Part shown: positions 9,498 through 19,086 of the stretch, one piece after another
Numbering within the stretch: the stretch's first letter is position 1
How the letters are laid out: each line of letters begins with the position of its first letter
DNA from: an uncultured Roseobacter sp.
Lineage (GTDB): Bacteria > Pseudomonadota > Alphaproteobacteria > Rhodobacterales > Rhodobacteraceae
Reading direction: 5' to 3'
Length of the DNA: 64,000 nucleotides
Assembly (NCBI RefSeq): GCF_947495025.1
Contig: NZ_CANLXG010000002.1
Span: 1,058,124 to 1,122,123 of the forward strand
Position numbers and translations under genes: made by a program
Notes under the pieces: model-generated
Seen by the model: only the letters and a program-made list of their open reading frames with translations
The model's database searches: none
Told to the model about the DNA's origin: nothing

Positions 9498-10247
9498 ATG
9501 GATATGAGTAACAGAACCGTTGTGATTACCGGCGCAAGCCGTGGTATCGGCGCCGAAACAGCGCGGATCTTTGCCCGGGCGGGTGCCAGTGTGGTGCTGC
9601 TGGCCCGCAGCCAGGGGGCCATTGCGGATCTCGCTGGCGAGATCGGCGAGAAAGCAATCGCGATTCCCTGCAACGTTGCCCGCTATAGCGAGGTCGCTGC
9701 CGCTGTGGCAACGGCTGCAGAACAGTTCGGCAGCATTGACGTGCTGATCAATAATGCAGGTGCGATCGAGCCTATCTCGCGGATGAGCGGGATGGACCCC
9801 GACGGCTGGGGCGATGTGATCGATATCAATCTCAAGGGTGTTTTCAACTGCATTCATGCGGCCCTGCCGGTGATGAAGGCAGGCGGCGGGGGATCTGTTC
9901 TGACGATCAGTTCGGGAGCTGCGCACAATGCGATAGAAGGCTGGAGCCACTATTGCTCGTCCAAGGCTGCGGTAAACATGCTGAACCGGTGCCTGCACCT
10001 GGAGGAGGCCGACCACGGTATCCGCGCCATCGGTTTGTCGCCCGGCACTGTTGCCACGCAAATGCAGCGGGAAATCAAAGCGTCGGGCATCAACCGGGTG
10101 AGCCAGCTGGCATGGGAAGACCACATTCCGGCGGACTGGCCTGCGCGCGCGTTACTGTGGATGTGTGGTCCGGAGGCGGATGACTGGAAGGGTGGCGAGA
10201 TTTCGCTGCGCGACACGGATATCCGCAAAGCCGTCGGGCTGATCTGA
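9498..10247 (+). CDS. Short-chain dehydrogenase/reductase (SDR)
   Basis: 249-residue classical SDR oxidoreductase. The cofactor motif TGASRGIG is at residues 11-18, NNAG at 85-88, the catalytic Ser near 138, and the YxxxK pair at Tyr152/Lys156 (HYCSSKAAV). The second strand lacks an obvious acidic residue and has an Arg (LLARS), so NADPH is more likely than NADH. Substrate unknown. A GGGAG ribosome site supports the ATG at 9498. Ends six bases short of the convergent HNH gene. Confidence 0.9.
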   Translation: MDMSNRTVVITGASRGIGAETARIFARAGASVVLLARSQGAIADLAGEIGEKAIAIPCNVARYSEVAAAVATAAEQFGSIDVLINNAGAIEPISRMSGMDPDGWGDVIDINLKGVFNCIHAALPVMKAGGGGSVLTISSGAAHNAIEGWSHYCSSKAAVNMLNRCLHLEEADHGIRAIGLSPGTVATQMQREIKASGINRVSQLAWEDHIPADWPARALLWMCGPEADDWKGGEISLRDTDIRKAVGLI

Positions 10248-10253
10248 ACCTGT

Positions 10254-10547
10254 TCAGCGTTTCCGCCGCCTGCCAGGGATTTTTGACTGGAAACCCGGCG
10301 GGCGTCTGCTGACCCACTTTATAAATCCGGCCAGCCTGGGATGCGCGCGCAGGGCGTCGGGTGTGTTGTAACTGCGCGCCAGTTCTGATTCGGTCAGCGT
10401 GGCGTGTATTTCCCTGTGACATATGTGGTGAAGCAGCACCACCGGACCTCCCCTGCCGCCTTTAAGCTTCGGGATCAGGTGATGCAGGCTCTGGCTGACA
10501 TCCGGCGGAATGGGTCTGTGGCAGAGGGGGCACACAGGGTCTGACAT
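10254..10547 (-). CDS. Small HNH-motif protein
   Basis: 97-residue protein starting MSDPVCPLCHRPI. It has two CxxC-like elements (CPLC near the start and the HHICHREIH stretch), a Leu-His-His-Leu-Ile-Pro motif (LHHLIPKLKGG) and a basic C-terminal tail (PGRRRKR), which together form a compact HNH/beta-beta-alpha-metal fold. HNH proteins of this size are widespread, non-mobile, and mostly uncharacterised. The reading frame stays open upstream through the antisense strand of mscS; I use the internal ATG at 10547 because only the part after it has protein-like composition. Confidence 0.75.
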   Translation of the reverse strand: MSDPVCPLCHRPIPPDVSQSLHHLIPKLKGGRGGPVVLLHHICHREIHATLTESELARSYNTPDALRAHPRLAGFIKWVSRRPPGFQSKIPGRRRKR

Positions 10548-10619
10548 AAGGCTTGCTCTGGCTGGCGGGCGCAGGCATGAACCTAGATGCACAGGCGCAC
10601 ATGAAAAGAGGGAGCGGCC

Positions 10620-11954
10620 GTGGAATTTGATCTTTCCAGCCAGCCGGAGATCGTACAGCAGGCAGCAGGATATGCCCTGCAGGTCTGGGAACTGGCTATG
10701 TCCTGGGTGCTCAGCCCTGCGGCCTGGTCCCAGTTTGCGCTGCTTCTCGTTGCTTGGTTGCTGGCCGTTTTTACCGCCAGACGCCTGCGCGGAGGGCTGA
10801 CGCGAATTCTGACGCCCGAGGAAACAGCTGAAAGCATGCTGGCGCAGACCCGGCGCTTTGCGCTCACCCTGTTGCCGCTTCTTTTGCCGCTGCTGGCCTA
10901 TGTCTTTACGGCCATCGGTGAAAGCGTTGTACGGTCCCTCTTTGACAGCGGTGCTGTGATCGCCTTCGGCAAACGCGTTTTCATGTTTCTTGCGGCAAGA
11001 ACGCTCGCGCGGGAGATTCTCACTGACCCGCTGCTGAAGCTGCTGGGGCGCTACGTGCTGATCCCTGTGGCTGCGCTCTATGCGCTGGGCCTTCTTGACC
11101 TGCTCGTTGACCGGCTGAACGAAATGACCGTCAGCCTTGGCAATATCTCCTTCTCCGCCATGTCTCTGGTACGGGGGATTATCGCCGGTGGTGTCCTGTT
11201 CTGGCTGGGGGGCTGGTCCAACAGGCAGACTTCGCAGTTCATCGAAAAACAGGAAGAGATGCGTCCCTCTCTGCGACAACTGCTCGCCAAGGTGGTGGAA
11301 TTCAGCATCTTTGGCATCGCTTTCCTGCTGCTTCTGAACATTATGGGTATCAACCTGTCGGCACTCGCTGTGATCGGTGGTGCGATTGGTGTCGGCCTGG
11401 GCTTCGGGCTTCAGAAAATCGCGTCGAATTTTATCTCTGGCGTGATCCTTCTGATCGAGGGGCAGGCAACAGTCGGGGATTACGTCGAACTGGACGGCGG
11501 GGAATCCGGTCAGATTGTCAAAATGACTGCCCGTGCGGCGATTCTCGAAACCTTTGACGGTCGCTGGATTGTGGTGCCGAATGAGGATTTCATCACAACG
11601 CGGGTTGTCAATTATTCTGACAGTGGCTCTGCGAACCGGTATGAGGCCCCGTTTTCGGTCAGCTACGACACCGACATCAACCTTGTGCCCGGAATCATCG
11701 AGGCTGCGGTTGCCAGACACCCGGATGTCCTTGATGCCCCGTACCCGCCCGACTGCGAGCTGCGCGGGTTCGGGGACAGCGGCATCGATTTTGCCGTCGA
11801 GTTCTGGGTGAACGGTCTGGATGACGGGCCGAACAAGTACACGTCTGATGTGCTGTTTCTGATCTGGAACGCGCTTAAAGAGCACGACATCGAAATCCCC
11901 TATCCGCAGCGTGTTGTGGAGATTAAGGGCGGGCTTCCGCAGGACGACGCGTGA
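10620..11954 (+). CDS. MscS-family mechanosensitive channel
   Basis: 444-residue inner-membrane channel that opens under membrane tension and releases solutes on hypo-osmotic shock. Several N-terminal transmembrane helices precede the pore-lining glycine/alanine helix (ALAVIGGAIGVGLGFGLQKIASNF), followed by the MscS beta domain (GQATVGDYVELDG, IVVPNEDFITTRVVNYS). The start is GTG at 10620 with GGGAG upstream. Its stop overlaps the GTG start of the flavoprotein gene (GTGA). Longer N-terminus than E. coli MscS (286 residues), so a multi-helix variant. Confidence 0.9.
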   Translation: MEFDLSSQPEIVQQAAGYALQVWELAMSWVLSPAAWSQFALLLVAWLLAVFTARRLRGGLTRILTPEETAESMLAQTRRFALTLLPLLLPLLAYVFTAIGESVVRSLFDSGAVIAFGKRVFMFLAARTLAREILTDPLLKLLGRYVLIPVAALYALGLLDLLVDRLNEMTVSLGNISFSAMSLVRGIIAGGVLFWLGGWSNRQTSQFIEKQEEMRPSLRQLLAKVVEFSIFGIAFLLLLNIMGINLSALAVIGGAIGVGLGFGLQKIASNFISGVILLIEGQATVGDYVELDGGESGQIVKMTARAAILETFDGRWIVVPNEDFITTRVVNYSDSGSANRYEAPFSVSYDTDINLVPGIIEAAVARHPDVLDAPYPPDCELRGFGDSGIDFAVEFWVNGLDDGPNKYTSDVLFLIWNALKEHDIEIPYPQRVVEIKGGLPQDDA

Positions 11955-13135
11955 AACATGCACTGATCGTCGGGGCAGGCCCGGCAGGTCTGATGGCGGC
12001 CGAAACCCTTTCCGCCGCAGGTCTGCGTGTGACGCTTTGCGACGCGTTGCCCTCTGCCGGGCGGAAATTCCTGATGGCCGGAAAGTCGGGTCTTAACCTG
12101 ACGATGGACGAACCTCTGGCGCAGTTCCTGACAAATTACCGTGAAAGTACGGACTGGCTCTCGCCGTTTGTAGAGGAGTTCGATGCATCGGCGGTCAGGG
12201 ACTGGGCGCAGGGACTGGATCAGGAGATTTTTACCGGCTCGACGGGTCGGGTGTTTCCCAGGGCAATGAAAGCATCGCCTTTGCTGCGCGCATGGCTCGC
12301 GCGTCTTGCCGCAAACGGTGTTTTGTTGCGGACCAGAATGCGTTGGCAGGGTTGGGACGACAACGGCAATGCCCTGTTTGACACGCCATCGGGATCTGAA
12401 AGCGTTACCGCGGATGTCACTGTTCTGGCGCTGGGCGGCAACAGCTGGTCAAAACTGGGCGCGGACGGACGCTGGGCCGCCATCCTTGAACGCAGGGGGG
12501 TGCAAACCGCCCCTTTTGCGCCCTCAAACGCGGGCCTGGCCGTCGACTGGACCGATCACATGCGAGGGCATTTTGGCGCAGCACTCAAATCTGTTCGCTG
12601 GTCGGCAGGCGCTCAGACATCGCGCGGCGAGGCGGTTCTGTCGGCAAGGGGTCTTGAAGGCGGCGGTATTTATACTCTTTCGCCGGCCCTGAGGCAGGGT
12701 GCTGCGCTGCGTATCGATCTGGTTCCGGACCTCACACCAGAGCAACTGACCGGTCCCAAAGCGCCTGCAAGGGGCAGAACGCTGTCGCATTGGATGAAAA
12801 GCACACTGCGCCTGTCGCCGGTGAAAGCGGCGCTGGTTTTCGAAATGGCCGGGGGGCAGCGCGCGGACCCGCAGAACTGGGCATCTTTGATTAAAGAACT
12901 GCCAGTGCGGCACAACGGATTTCTGCCGGCGGACGAGGCCATTTCGACGGTTGGCGGTGTTTCGCGCGCGGCCGTGACCGGCGATCTGATGCTCAGCGCA
13001 GTCCCCGGGGTATTCTGTGCCGGTGAGATGCTGGACTGGGACGCCCCCACCGGCGGATATCTGATAACGGCCTGCCTTGCCACCGGACGCCACGCAGGCC
13101 TTGGTGCGCTGCGCTATCTTGCGGCAGCGGCCTGA
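11951..13135 (+). CDS. HI0933-type NAD(P)/FAD-dependent oxidoreductase
   Basis: 394-residue flavoprotein of the HI0933/YhiN family. Dinucleotide-binding GAGPAGLMAAE starts at residue 8; the family segment GRKFLMAGKSGLNLT lies around residues 37-51; a second FAD-contact region near the C-terminus reads GEMLDWDAPTGGYLI. Biochemical function of this family is not settled. Coupled to mscS by a four-base overlap; the 3' end overlaps the convergent GST gene by 22 bases. Confidence 0.85.
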   Translation: MKHALIVGAGPAGLMAAETLSAAGLRVTLCDALPSAGRKFLMAGKSGLNLTMDEPLAQFLTNYRESTDWLSPFVEEFDASAVRDWAQGLDQEIFTGSTGRVFPRAMKASPLLRAWLARLAANGVLLRTRMRWQGWDDNGNALFDTPSGSESVTADVTVLALGGNSWSKLGADGRWAAILERRGVQTAPFAPSNAGLAVDWTDHMRGHFGAALKSVRWSAGAQTSRGEAVLSARGLEGGGIYTLSPALRQGAALRIDLVPDLTPEQLTGPKAPARGRTLSHWMKSTLRLSPVKAALVFEMAGGQRADPQNWASLIKELPVRHNGFLPADEAISTVGGVSRAAVTGDLMLSAVPGVFCAGEMLDWDAPTGGYLITACLATGRHAGLGALRYLAAAA

Positions 13136-13698
13136 TAGGCGGGTCTTTCGCGCAGGTTTTTCGCATAGGCAAACAACCTGTCATCTACCCGCGGAAACTT
13201 TGCGCCGACGGACCAGTTGATGCAGTGACAGGCAAGAATATCAGGTATGCTGATCTCGTCTCCCATCAGAAACGGACCGTCAATCATAGATGACAGCCGG
13301 TCGGCCGAAGCGACGAATTCGGCCTTCAGTGTTTCCTTGATCTCGGGCATCCGCAGATCCTGAGGCAGGACAAAACTGTGTTTTGCTGCTGCCCAGAGCA
13401 CGGCGTCCATCTCGTCAATCAACCAGAAGGTCAGCGCATCCTGCCGCGCGCGCGCAACGGTGCCTGCCGGCGCTGTCAGCTTGCCGTGTTTGTCCGCGAG
13501 GTAGGTGATTATTGCCATCGAATCGGTGAGCACCGCGTCGCCGTCCGTCAGCGCCGGTACTTTGCCGGTCGGGTTATAGCGCGTCGCTTCATCCGACCTT
13601 GGGGGAGCGGGAATATGCTCATACGGCTCGCCCAGTTCCTCAAGCATCCAGAGAACGCGCATAGCACGTGATTTTTGCGGTCCGATGACGGTATACAT
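13114..13698 (-). CDS. Glutathione S-transferase family protein
   Basis: 194-residue GST. The N-terminal thioredoxin-like domain shows KSRAMRVLWMLEELG, a cis-Pro element (NPTGKVPALTDGD) and the glutathione gamma-Glu contact region DSMAIITYLAD; an all-helical C-terminal domain follows with SIPDILACHCINW. Likely a cytosolic detoxification or thiol-transfer enzyme; substrate unknown. Monocistronic, divergent from the GFA gene at 13823. Confidence 0.88.
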   Translation of the reverse strand: MYTVIGPQKSRAMRVLWMLEELGEPYEHIPAPPRSDEATRYNPTGKVPALTDGDAVLTDSMAIITYLADKHGKLTAPAGTVARARQDALTFWLIDEMDAVLWAAAKHSFVLPQDLRMPEIKETLKAEFVASADRLSSMIDGPFLMGDEISIPDILACHCINWSVGAKFPRVDDRLFAYAKNLRERPAYQAAAAR

Positions 13699-13822
13699 AG
13701 TGTGTTCTTTCAGGTGAGTTCCGTTTTGCTGACCCTGTCACGCGGCCCGATCGCTGGCAACTGCTGTCGGAAACTGTCAGCAGTTATCTGTATTCTGAGA
13801 GAAACAGACTTAGGAGAATGTC

Positions 13823-14254
13823 ATGTCCCGGACCGGAAGCTGCCTGTGTGGTGCTGTAAGTTTTGAAGTTGCGAAAGACATCGCAGAAACCGGTGCCTGC
13901 CACTGTGGCATGTGCCGAAAATGGAGCGGTGGAGTATTCCTTGGCGTCGAGGTGCCAGGTGATCAGCTCAGCATTTCCGGCGCCGAAAACCTCACCACTT
14001 ATTCCTCTTCGCCTTGGGCCGAGAGAAGCTTTTGCAAAACGTGCGGAAGCAGCATGTGGTACCGCGTTACGGCACCTGGCCCACACCATAACGCCCATCA
14101 CATCGGGTTTGGCACCTTTGATACGCAGGACGGCGTTACTCTGACAGGCGAGATCTACATCGACAAAAAGCCGGCCGGTTACACATTTGCAGAGAAAACG
14201 CACCAGATGACAGAAGCCGAGGTTATGGCGATGTTTGGCGGTGCAGAAGGCTAG
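13823..14254 (+). CDS. GFA/CENP-V fold protein
   Basis: 143-residue zinc protein of the GFA family. The Cys clusters are SCLCGAV near the N-terminus, CHCGMCRKW at about 32-40 and FCKTCGS near residue 70, matching the two structural/catalytic zinc sites. The family is named after Paracoccus Gfa, reported to speed glutathione-formaldehyde condensation, but most members have unknown roles. AGGAG lies 6 bases before the ATG. Ends with a four-base overlap with convergent holA. A second, distinct GFA gene occurs at 41183. Confidence 0.88.
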   Translation: MSRTGSCLCGAVSFEVAKDIAETGACHCGMCRKWSGGVFLGVEVPGDQLSISGAENLTTYSSSPWAERSFCKTCGSSMWYRVTAPGPHHNAHHIGFGTFDTQDGVTLTGEIYIDKKPAGYTFAEKTHQMTEAEVMAMFGGAEG

Positions 14255-15252
14255 CGCGCGCCCAGCATGGCGAGGCGGATAAAGGCGCGTTCCACAAGAG
14301 CCATACCCGGTGCGTGTTGCCCTGCAGATCGCAGCTGAAGGTCAGTGTCCGTCAGAACAGTCAGCGCCGTTTCCAGCCGTGCCGCACCCCAGCGACGTGA
14401 CTGGGCAAGCATCCGGTCACGGTTGGGGCCAAAGATAGTCGGTCTGCCCGACGAATCGCTGGCGGCGCGGTGCAGCGCCCGGAAATGCCGCATGGCTCCG
14501 ATGCATAGTCCCACCGGTGTCGCCCCCTGTGCCGTCAGCTTTTGCATGACCGGACCGATTTCCTGCGCGCGTGCTTCTGCAACGACCATCAGAATGTCGT
14601 CGATATCCGCCTCAGTTGATGTCGGCGCACAGGCTGCTACGTCAGCCTCGCTGACCGCTGCAGAGTCCCCGATTTTGTAGAGCGAGAGTTTTTCCACCGT
14701 CTGACGGAAGTCGCCCGGATCAAGCGCCTGCGCCAGATCGGTGAGTGCGGCCATCACGTCACCCGTGGGCAGTTCGAGCCCCGCGTCGCGCAGGGATTGC
14801 TCAATTTCGGCACGCGTGGGCGGATTGTCATAGATACCGGTGGCATAGGCGTTCGGATGTGCCTCAAAGGCCTTACGCAGTTTCGATGTCGGCTTGAGAT
14901 CACCTGCGGTGACGACAATCTGCGCGTCGCCATCCTGCCAGTCTGCCAGCGCTGTCAGGATTGCAGGTGCTGAGTTCTCATTTGCGTCCTCTACAAAGAC
15001 GGCCCGCTGGCCGGGAAAAAAACCGACCGCCTTTACCGCATCAGTCAGAAGCGCCGGATCCTTGCGCAGTTCGTTCCCGTTCATGCGCGTCAGGCGCATC
15101 TCTTCTTCTGCGGTCGGGCCAAGCAGCGCTGCGAGCATCTGCTGACGCTTCAGTGCGACACGCATGCCGTCGCGGCCAAAGATCAGAATACCGGTTCTGC
15201 CCGGGTCGGGCCTGGCAAAATAGCCGGTGGCATCGCGTGTAGACAGCTTCAT
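14251..15252 (-). CDS. holA: DNA polymerase III subunit delta HolA
   Basis: 333-residue clamp-loader delta subunit that opens the beta clamp. The N-terminal region GILIFGRDGMRVALKRQQML and the LLTDAVKAVGFFPGQRAVFVEDA segment match HolA; the middle and C-terminal helical domain (AEARAQEIGPVMQKLTAQG, GAMRHFRALHRA) follows the family. Overlaps the end of lptE by four bases (ATGA), so it is coupled to lptE in the leuS-lptE-holA operon common in alphaproteobacteria. Confidence 0.92.
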   Translation of the reverse strand: MKLSTRDATGYFARPDPGRTGILIFGRDGMRVALKRQQMLAALLGPTAEEEMRLTRMNGNELRKDPALLTDAVKAVGFFPGQRAVFVEDANENSAPAILTALADWQDGDAQIVVTAGDLKPTSKLRKAFEAHPNAYATGIYDNPPTRAEIEQSLRDAGLELPTGDVMAALTDLAQALDPGDFRQTVEKLSLYKIGDSAAVSEADVAACAPTSTEADIDDILMVVAEARAQEIGPVMQKLTAQGATPVGLCIGAMRHFRALHRAASDSSGRPTIFGPNRDRMLAQSRRWGAARLETALTVLTDTDLQLRSAGQHAPGMALVERAFIRLAMLGAR

Positions 15253-15728
15253 GTCAGGTCAGCGGTGAGCAGCCTGACAATGATCTGATCGCCCAGCAGG
15301 ACCATCAGGCGACGCAGCGCGTCCTGTTCAGCGGCCAGCGTCGCAACGGTGGTATCAGCGGCAGAATAACCTGTGAAGTTATCAACTGTTCCGGACAGTA
15401 CAATCCGACCGGTGGTGTTGTCGATCAGCGTGTAATCTGCGTTGCCGAGCAGGTTGAACCGCGTAATGTCGCCCTCGCGATCAACGGCCAGGTCTTCCTG
15501 CGCCGTCGTGACGCTGACCGCCATGCGATAGCCCCCGGCCACGGACCGCCCGAGCCTCTCCTCGATCCGTCGCGTTATCAGATAGCCGCTTTCCGTGGTG
15601 GGATCATCGATCAAAATGTTGTTCTGCAGGCGGGTACCGTTCCCACCTGTGCTGTACACTGGCGTAAACCCGCAGGCAGCCAGGGCAAGCGGCAGGCAGA
15701 TCAGAGCGCGGCGGTTAAACGACAACAT
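15249..15728 (-). CDS. lptE: LPS-assembly lipoprotein LptE
   Basis: 159-residue outer-membrane lipoprotein that plugs LptD and takes part in LPS insertion. A signal peptide ends in the lipobox LALAACG with the lipidated Cys at residue 19, and the next residues GFTPVYS are typical of LptE. The first codons overlap the last 14 bases of leuS, and the end overlaps holA. Function by family and operon position. Confidence 0.92.
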   Translation of the reverse strand: MLSFNRRALICLPLALAACGFTPVYSTGGNGTRLQNNILIDDPTTESGYLITRRIEERLGRSVAGGYRMAVSVTTAQEDLAVDREGDITRFNLLGNADYTLIDNTTGRIVLSGTVDNFTGYSAADTTVATLAAEQDALRRLMVLLGDQIIVRLLTADLT

Positions 15729-18252
15729 TCACAATACGTCCCGGGACTACGACGACCTTTCTGGGTGTTGCACCGTCGAGGGTCCGGATGACAGCCTGAT
15801 CCGCGAGGGCGATTTTTTCAACCTCTTCCTTGCTCGTATCGGCAGGCACGGTGATCTCAGCGCGGCGTTTGCCATTGACCTGAACAGGCAGCGTCACCGT
15901 GTCAGAAACCAGCATCGCCTCGTCCGCCGCCGGCCAGGGGGCTGTTGTGATCAGACCCTCGCCCCCCTGGTTCTGCCAGATATCTTCTGACAGGTGCGGT
16001 GTCATCGGAGACATCAGCTGTGCCAGCGTCATGATTGCCTCACGCTGGGCAGCGTAGCCGGCCCTGGATTTCTGCAGTGTCGCAGTAAACGCATAAAGCT
16101 TTGCAATTGCAGCGTTAAACCCAAAGCTCTCGATCCCCATGGTGACATCGTGGATGCAGCCATGCATCGCCCGGAGAAGGTCGTCATCGCCGGTGCCGGG
16201 GGCATCGCGGTCCATCTGCCCGATTCTGTCGCAGAGGTTCCAGACCCGGGACAGGTGCTTATAGGCGGCCTCAGCTCCCGAGGCCGTCCACTCAACATCC
16301 CGTTCCGGCGGGCTGTCGCTCAGCACAAACCAGCGTGCTGTGTCTGCGCCGTAAGCCGAAATGATATTTATCGGGTCGACGACATTCTTTTTCGATTTTG
16401 ACATCTTTGCCGAAGGGACGATCTCCACCTCGGTGCCATCTGCCAGTTTCCCGTCGGTGACATCCTCGGGCAGGTGGTAAACCGGGCGGCCCTTTTCATC
16501 CCGGGTCTGGTAAATCTCGTGTGTCACCATCCCCTGCGTGAAGAGCGCGTCAAAAGGTTCAATCGCCGTTTCGGGCAGATGACCGGTGATATGCATCGCC
16601 CGGGCGAAGAAACGCGAATACAGCAGATGCAGAATCGCGTGTTCAATGCCACCGATATACTGGTCCACATTCATCCAGTAGTTCGCATCGTCGGAGACTG
16701 TCGGCGTATCCGCCGAGGGTGCCGTAAAACGTGCGAAGTACCATGAGCTGTCCACAAAGGTGTCCATGGTGTCCGTTTCACGCAGTGCATCCCTCCCGCA
16801 GGAAGGACAGGCGCAGTTGCGCCATGTCGGATGCCTGTCGAGCGGATTGCCGGGCGTGTCGAAATCGACGTCATAGGGCAGTTCGACCGGCAGGTTTTCC
16901 TTCTTTTCAGGGACAACGCCGCACGCGTCACAGTGGACCACGGGAATCGGACAACCCCAGTAGCGCTGGCGCGAAAGACCCCAGTCCCGCAGGCGGTATT
17001 TTGTCTGCCCGGTGCCCAGGTTGTTGGCTTCGAACCAGTCGATGGTCGCGTCGATACCCTGCTGGCTGGTCGCTTCACCGATACCTGCAAAATGGTCAAT
17101 GAAAACCACTTTCTCGGTTTTGGCAGGGACCAGCGCTACATTCTCAACTTCGGTTTCGTCGCCCGGCAGGTAAAAGGCGTTGCGCACAGGCAGCCCGTAT
17201 TTGCGCGCAAAGTCGAGGTCGCGCTGGTCATGTGCCGGGCAGCCGAAAACGGCGCCGGTGCCATAGTCCATCAGAACGAAGTTGCCGATCCAGACCGGCA
17301 GTTCCGTGTCCGGGTACACCGGGTGCCAGACGCGCAGACCGGTGTCGATCCCTTTCTTTTCGGCCTTTTCCATGGCCGCCTCGGTGGTATCCATCTTGCG
17401 GCATTCATCAATAAAGGCGGCAAGCTGCGGGTTATCGTCCTCGAGTGCCCTTGATACCGGGTGGTCGGGCGAGACAGCGATAAAGGACGCCCCACGCATC
17501 GTATCAGGCCGGGTCGAATAGCACAGAATGTTATCGCCGCCGTCGGTCCGGCGGAAAGGTATTTCGATGCCCCGGCTTTCGCCGATCCAGTTTTCCTGCA
17601 TCAGCCGAACCTTGGCAGGCCAGTGTTCCAGACCGTTCAGTGCCTCTTTGAGCTCTCCGGCCATGTCGCTGATTTTAAAGAACCATTGTGTCAGCTCGCG
17701 CCGTTCTACATCGGCGCCCGACCGCCAGCCTTTGCCGTCGATGACCTGCTCATTGGCCAGAACCGTCATATCAACCGGGTCCCAGTTCACCTGCGCGTTC
17801 TTGCGGTAAACGAGGCCCGCCTCAAGAAAATCGAGGAACAATGCCTGCTGCTGGCCGTAGTATTCAGGATCACAGGTGGCGAACTCGCGCGTCCAGTCAA
17901 TCGAAAGACCCAGCGGTTTCATCTGGTCCCGCATGTCGGCAATATTGCCGTAGGTCCAGTCTTTGGGGTGCCCGCCGATCGCCATAGCAGCGTTCTCTGC
18001 AGGCATGCCAAAGGCGTCCCAGCCCATCGGGTGCAGCACGTTGTGTCCGGTGGCCATTTTATAACGCGCGATTACGTCGCCCATGGTGTAGTTGCGTACA
18101 TGACCCATGTGAATGCGTCCGGACGGATAGGGGAACATCTCCAACACATAGTACTTCGGCTTGTCTGCAGACCGGACGGCCCTGAAAATTTCGTTGCGGT
18201 TCCAGACGTCCTGCCAGCGGCTTTCGATCTCTGCCGGGGTGTAACGCGCCAT
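15715..18252 (-). CDS. leuS: Leucyl-tRNA synthetase LeuS
   Basis: 845-residue class I aminoacyl-tRNA synthetase. HIGH-type motif HMGH at residues 48-51, a zinc-like knuckle region ([13 protein letters not shown] and CACPSCGRD), editing domain with [20 protein letters not shown], and KMSKS in AKMSKSKKN near residue 614. Full length for the family. It heads the leuS-lptE-holA operon; the DUF3576 gene lies 94 bases upstream on the same strand. Confidence 0.97.
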   Translation of the reverse strand: MARYTPAEIESRWQDVWNRNEIFRAVRSADKPKYYVLEMFPYPSGRIHMGHVRNYTMGDVIARYKMATGHNVLHPMGWDAFGMPAENAAMAIGGHPKDWTYGNIADMRDQMKPLGLSIDWTREFATCDPEYYGQQQALFLDFLEAGLVYRKNAQVNWDPVDMTVLANEQVIDGKGWRSGADVERRELTQWFFKISDMAGELKEALNGLEHWPAKVRLMQENWIGESRGIEIPFRRTDGGDNILCYSTRPDTMRGASFIAVSPDHPVSRALEDDNPQLAAFIDECRKMDTTEAAMEKAEKKGIDTGLRVWHPVYPDTELPVWIGNFVLMDYGTGAVFGCPAHDQRDLDFARKYGLPVRNAFYLPGDETEVENVALVPAKTEKVVFIDHFAGIGEATSQQGIDATIDWFEANNLGTGQTKYRLRDWGLSRQRYWGCPIPVVHCDACGVVPEKKENLPVELPYDVDFDTPGNPLDRHPTWRNCACPSCGRDALRETDTMDTFVDSSWYFARFTAPSADTPTVSDDANYWMNVDQYIGGIEHAILHLLYSRFFARAMHITGHLPETAIEPFDALFTQGMVTHEIYQTRDEKGRPVYHLPEDVTDGKLADGTEVEIVPSAKMSKSKKNVVDPINIISAYGADTARWFVLSDSPPERDVEWTASGAEAAYKHLSRVWNLCDRIGQMDRDAPGTGDDDLLRAMHGCIHDVTMGIESFGFNAAIAKLYAFTATLQKSRAGYAAQREAIMTLAQLMSPMTPHLSEDIWQNQGGEGLITTAPWPAADEAMLVSDTVTLPVQVNGKRRAEITVPADTSKEEVEKIALADQAVIRTLDGATPRKVVVVPGRIVNVVV

Positions 18253-18346
18253 TTCTGCGTCCTTTTTAACGTATCAGCGCCGGGACCCGGTTTGTGATCG
18301 GTGCCCGGCGCGGGAAAGAGTGTTTACTGTCGGGGGCAGAGACCTG

Positions 18347-18841
18347 TCAGAGGCTTCCGTCCAGGTTCCGGATCTGACGGGCCCGCGTCAGAATCGCGTC
18401 TTCGACAGCACGGATGGTTGCCGCACTGGCCGGACCGTTCCGCGTCTGCAGCGAGAGATTCAGCGATCTTGCTTCGAGCGCGGGATCATCGATAAGCACA
18501 GTCGCGCGATAGGCACGGCCGCTGCCGGGTGGCGTGCCATATCCTGTAATAATCACACCGGTGAAGGGGTCGACCGACTCAACGGGCAGGAATTCCAGTA
18601 CCTCGAGCGATGCGGCCCACAGGTATTTGTTGACGCTGGTGCGGGTTTCAACCGCGCCCGAATTGCGGAAGGCATCCCAGATGGTCGTGCCCGTCTGAAA
18701 ATTCCTGTCGCGCTGACTGGTAGGGTCAGTGAAATCCCTTGGGCCCGTATCGATACTGTTCGTCGAACGCCCTCCACAGGCAGCCAGCAACCCACAACAC
18801 AATGCTGCTCCGATCCAACGCGCCGACGTGCTCTTTTTCAT
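18347..18841 (-). CDS. DUF3576 lipoprotein
   Basis: 164-residue lipoprotein with signal peptide and lipobox LLAACGG (lipid Cys at about residue 22). The mature part (TTIWDAFRNSG, KYLWAASLEVLEFLPVES, DPFTGVIITGYG) matches the DUF3576 family, found just upstream of leuS in many alphaproteobacteria. Function unknown; probably outer-membrane. I start at the ATG at 18841, with a GCAGG upstream, rather than the TTG five codons earlier. Confidence 0.85.
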   Translation of the reverse strand: MKKSTSARWIGAALCCGLLAACGGRSTNSIDTGPRDFTDPTSQRDRNFQTGTTIWDAFRNSGAVETRTSVNKYLWAASLEVLEFLPVESVDPFTGVIITGYGTPPGSGRAYRATVLIDDPALEARSLNLSLQTRNGPASAATIRAVEDAILTRARQIRNLDGSL

Positions 18842-18998
18842 GAAAAACCTGCCCAAATGTTGTCTCTGAACCGTTTACTGCAGGAGTCCGTGCATCGCAA
18901 GCCGCATGCCGCTTTGCGGTGATTATGGCGGCATTAGGGCGGGTGTGGCATCAAAGCACCATATTCCTGAAATCCGGGCGTGCGAATTCTTTCAAAGC

Positions 18999-19027
18999 TT
19001 GAGGTCATGCGGCTTGTAAGACATTAC
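18999..19027 (+). promoter_or_regulatory. Possible porin promoter
   Basis: The 230-base leader before the porin holds TTGAGG (18999-19004) followed 17 bases later by CATTAC. A GGGA ribosome site is 8 bases before the ATG. The match to a housekeeping promoter is only moderate; TTGTCA with TACACT (19048-19074) is an alternative, giving a much shorter leader. No other feature was seen in this gap. Confidence 0.3.
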
Positions 19028-19086
19028 ACATTCACACTTGGGTTGCTTGTCATCCCGGGAAACATTCGTACACTAGGGACAACAAC

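Noticed and set aside
10254..11963. 569-codon minus-strand frame spanning the small HNH gene and all of mscS
   Set aside because: Only the last 97 codons are protein-like; the rest is antisense to a clear MscS channel and has low-complexity, Arg/Gln/His-rich composition.
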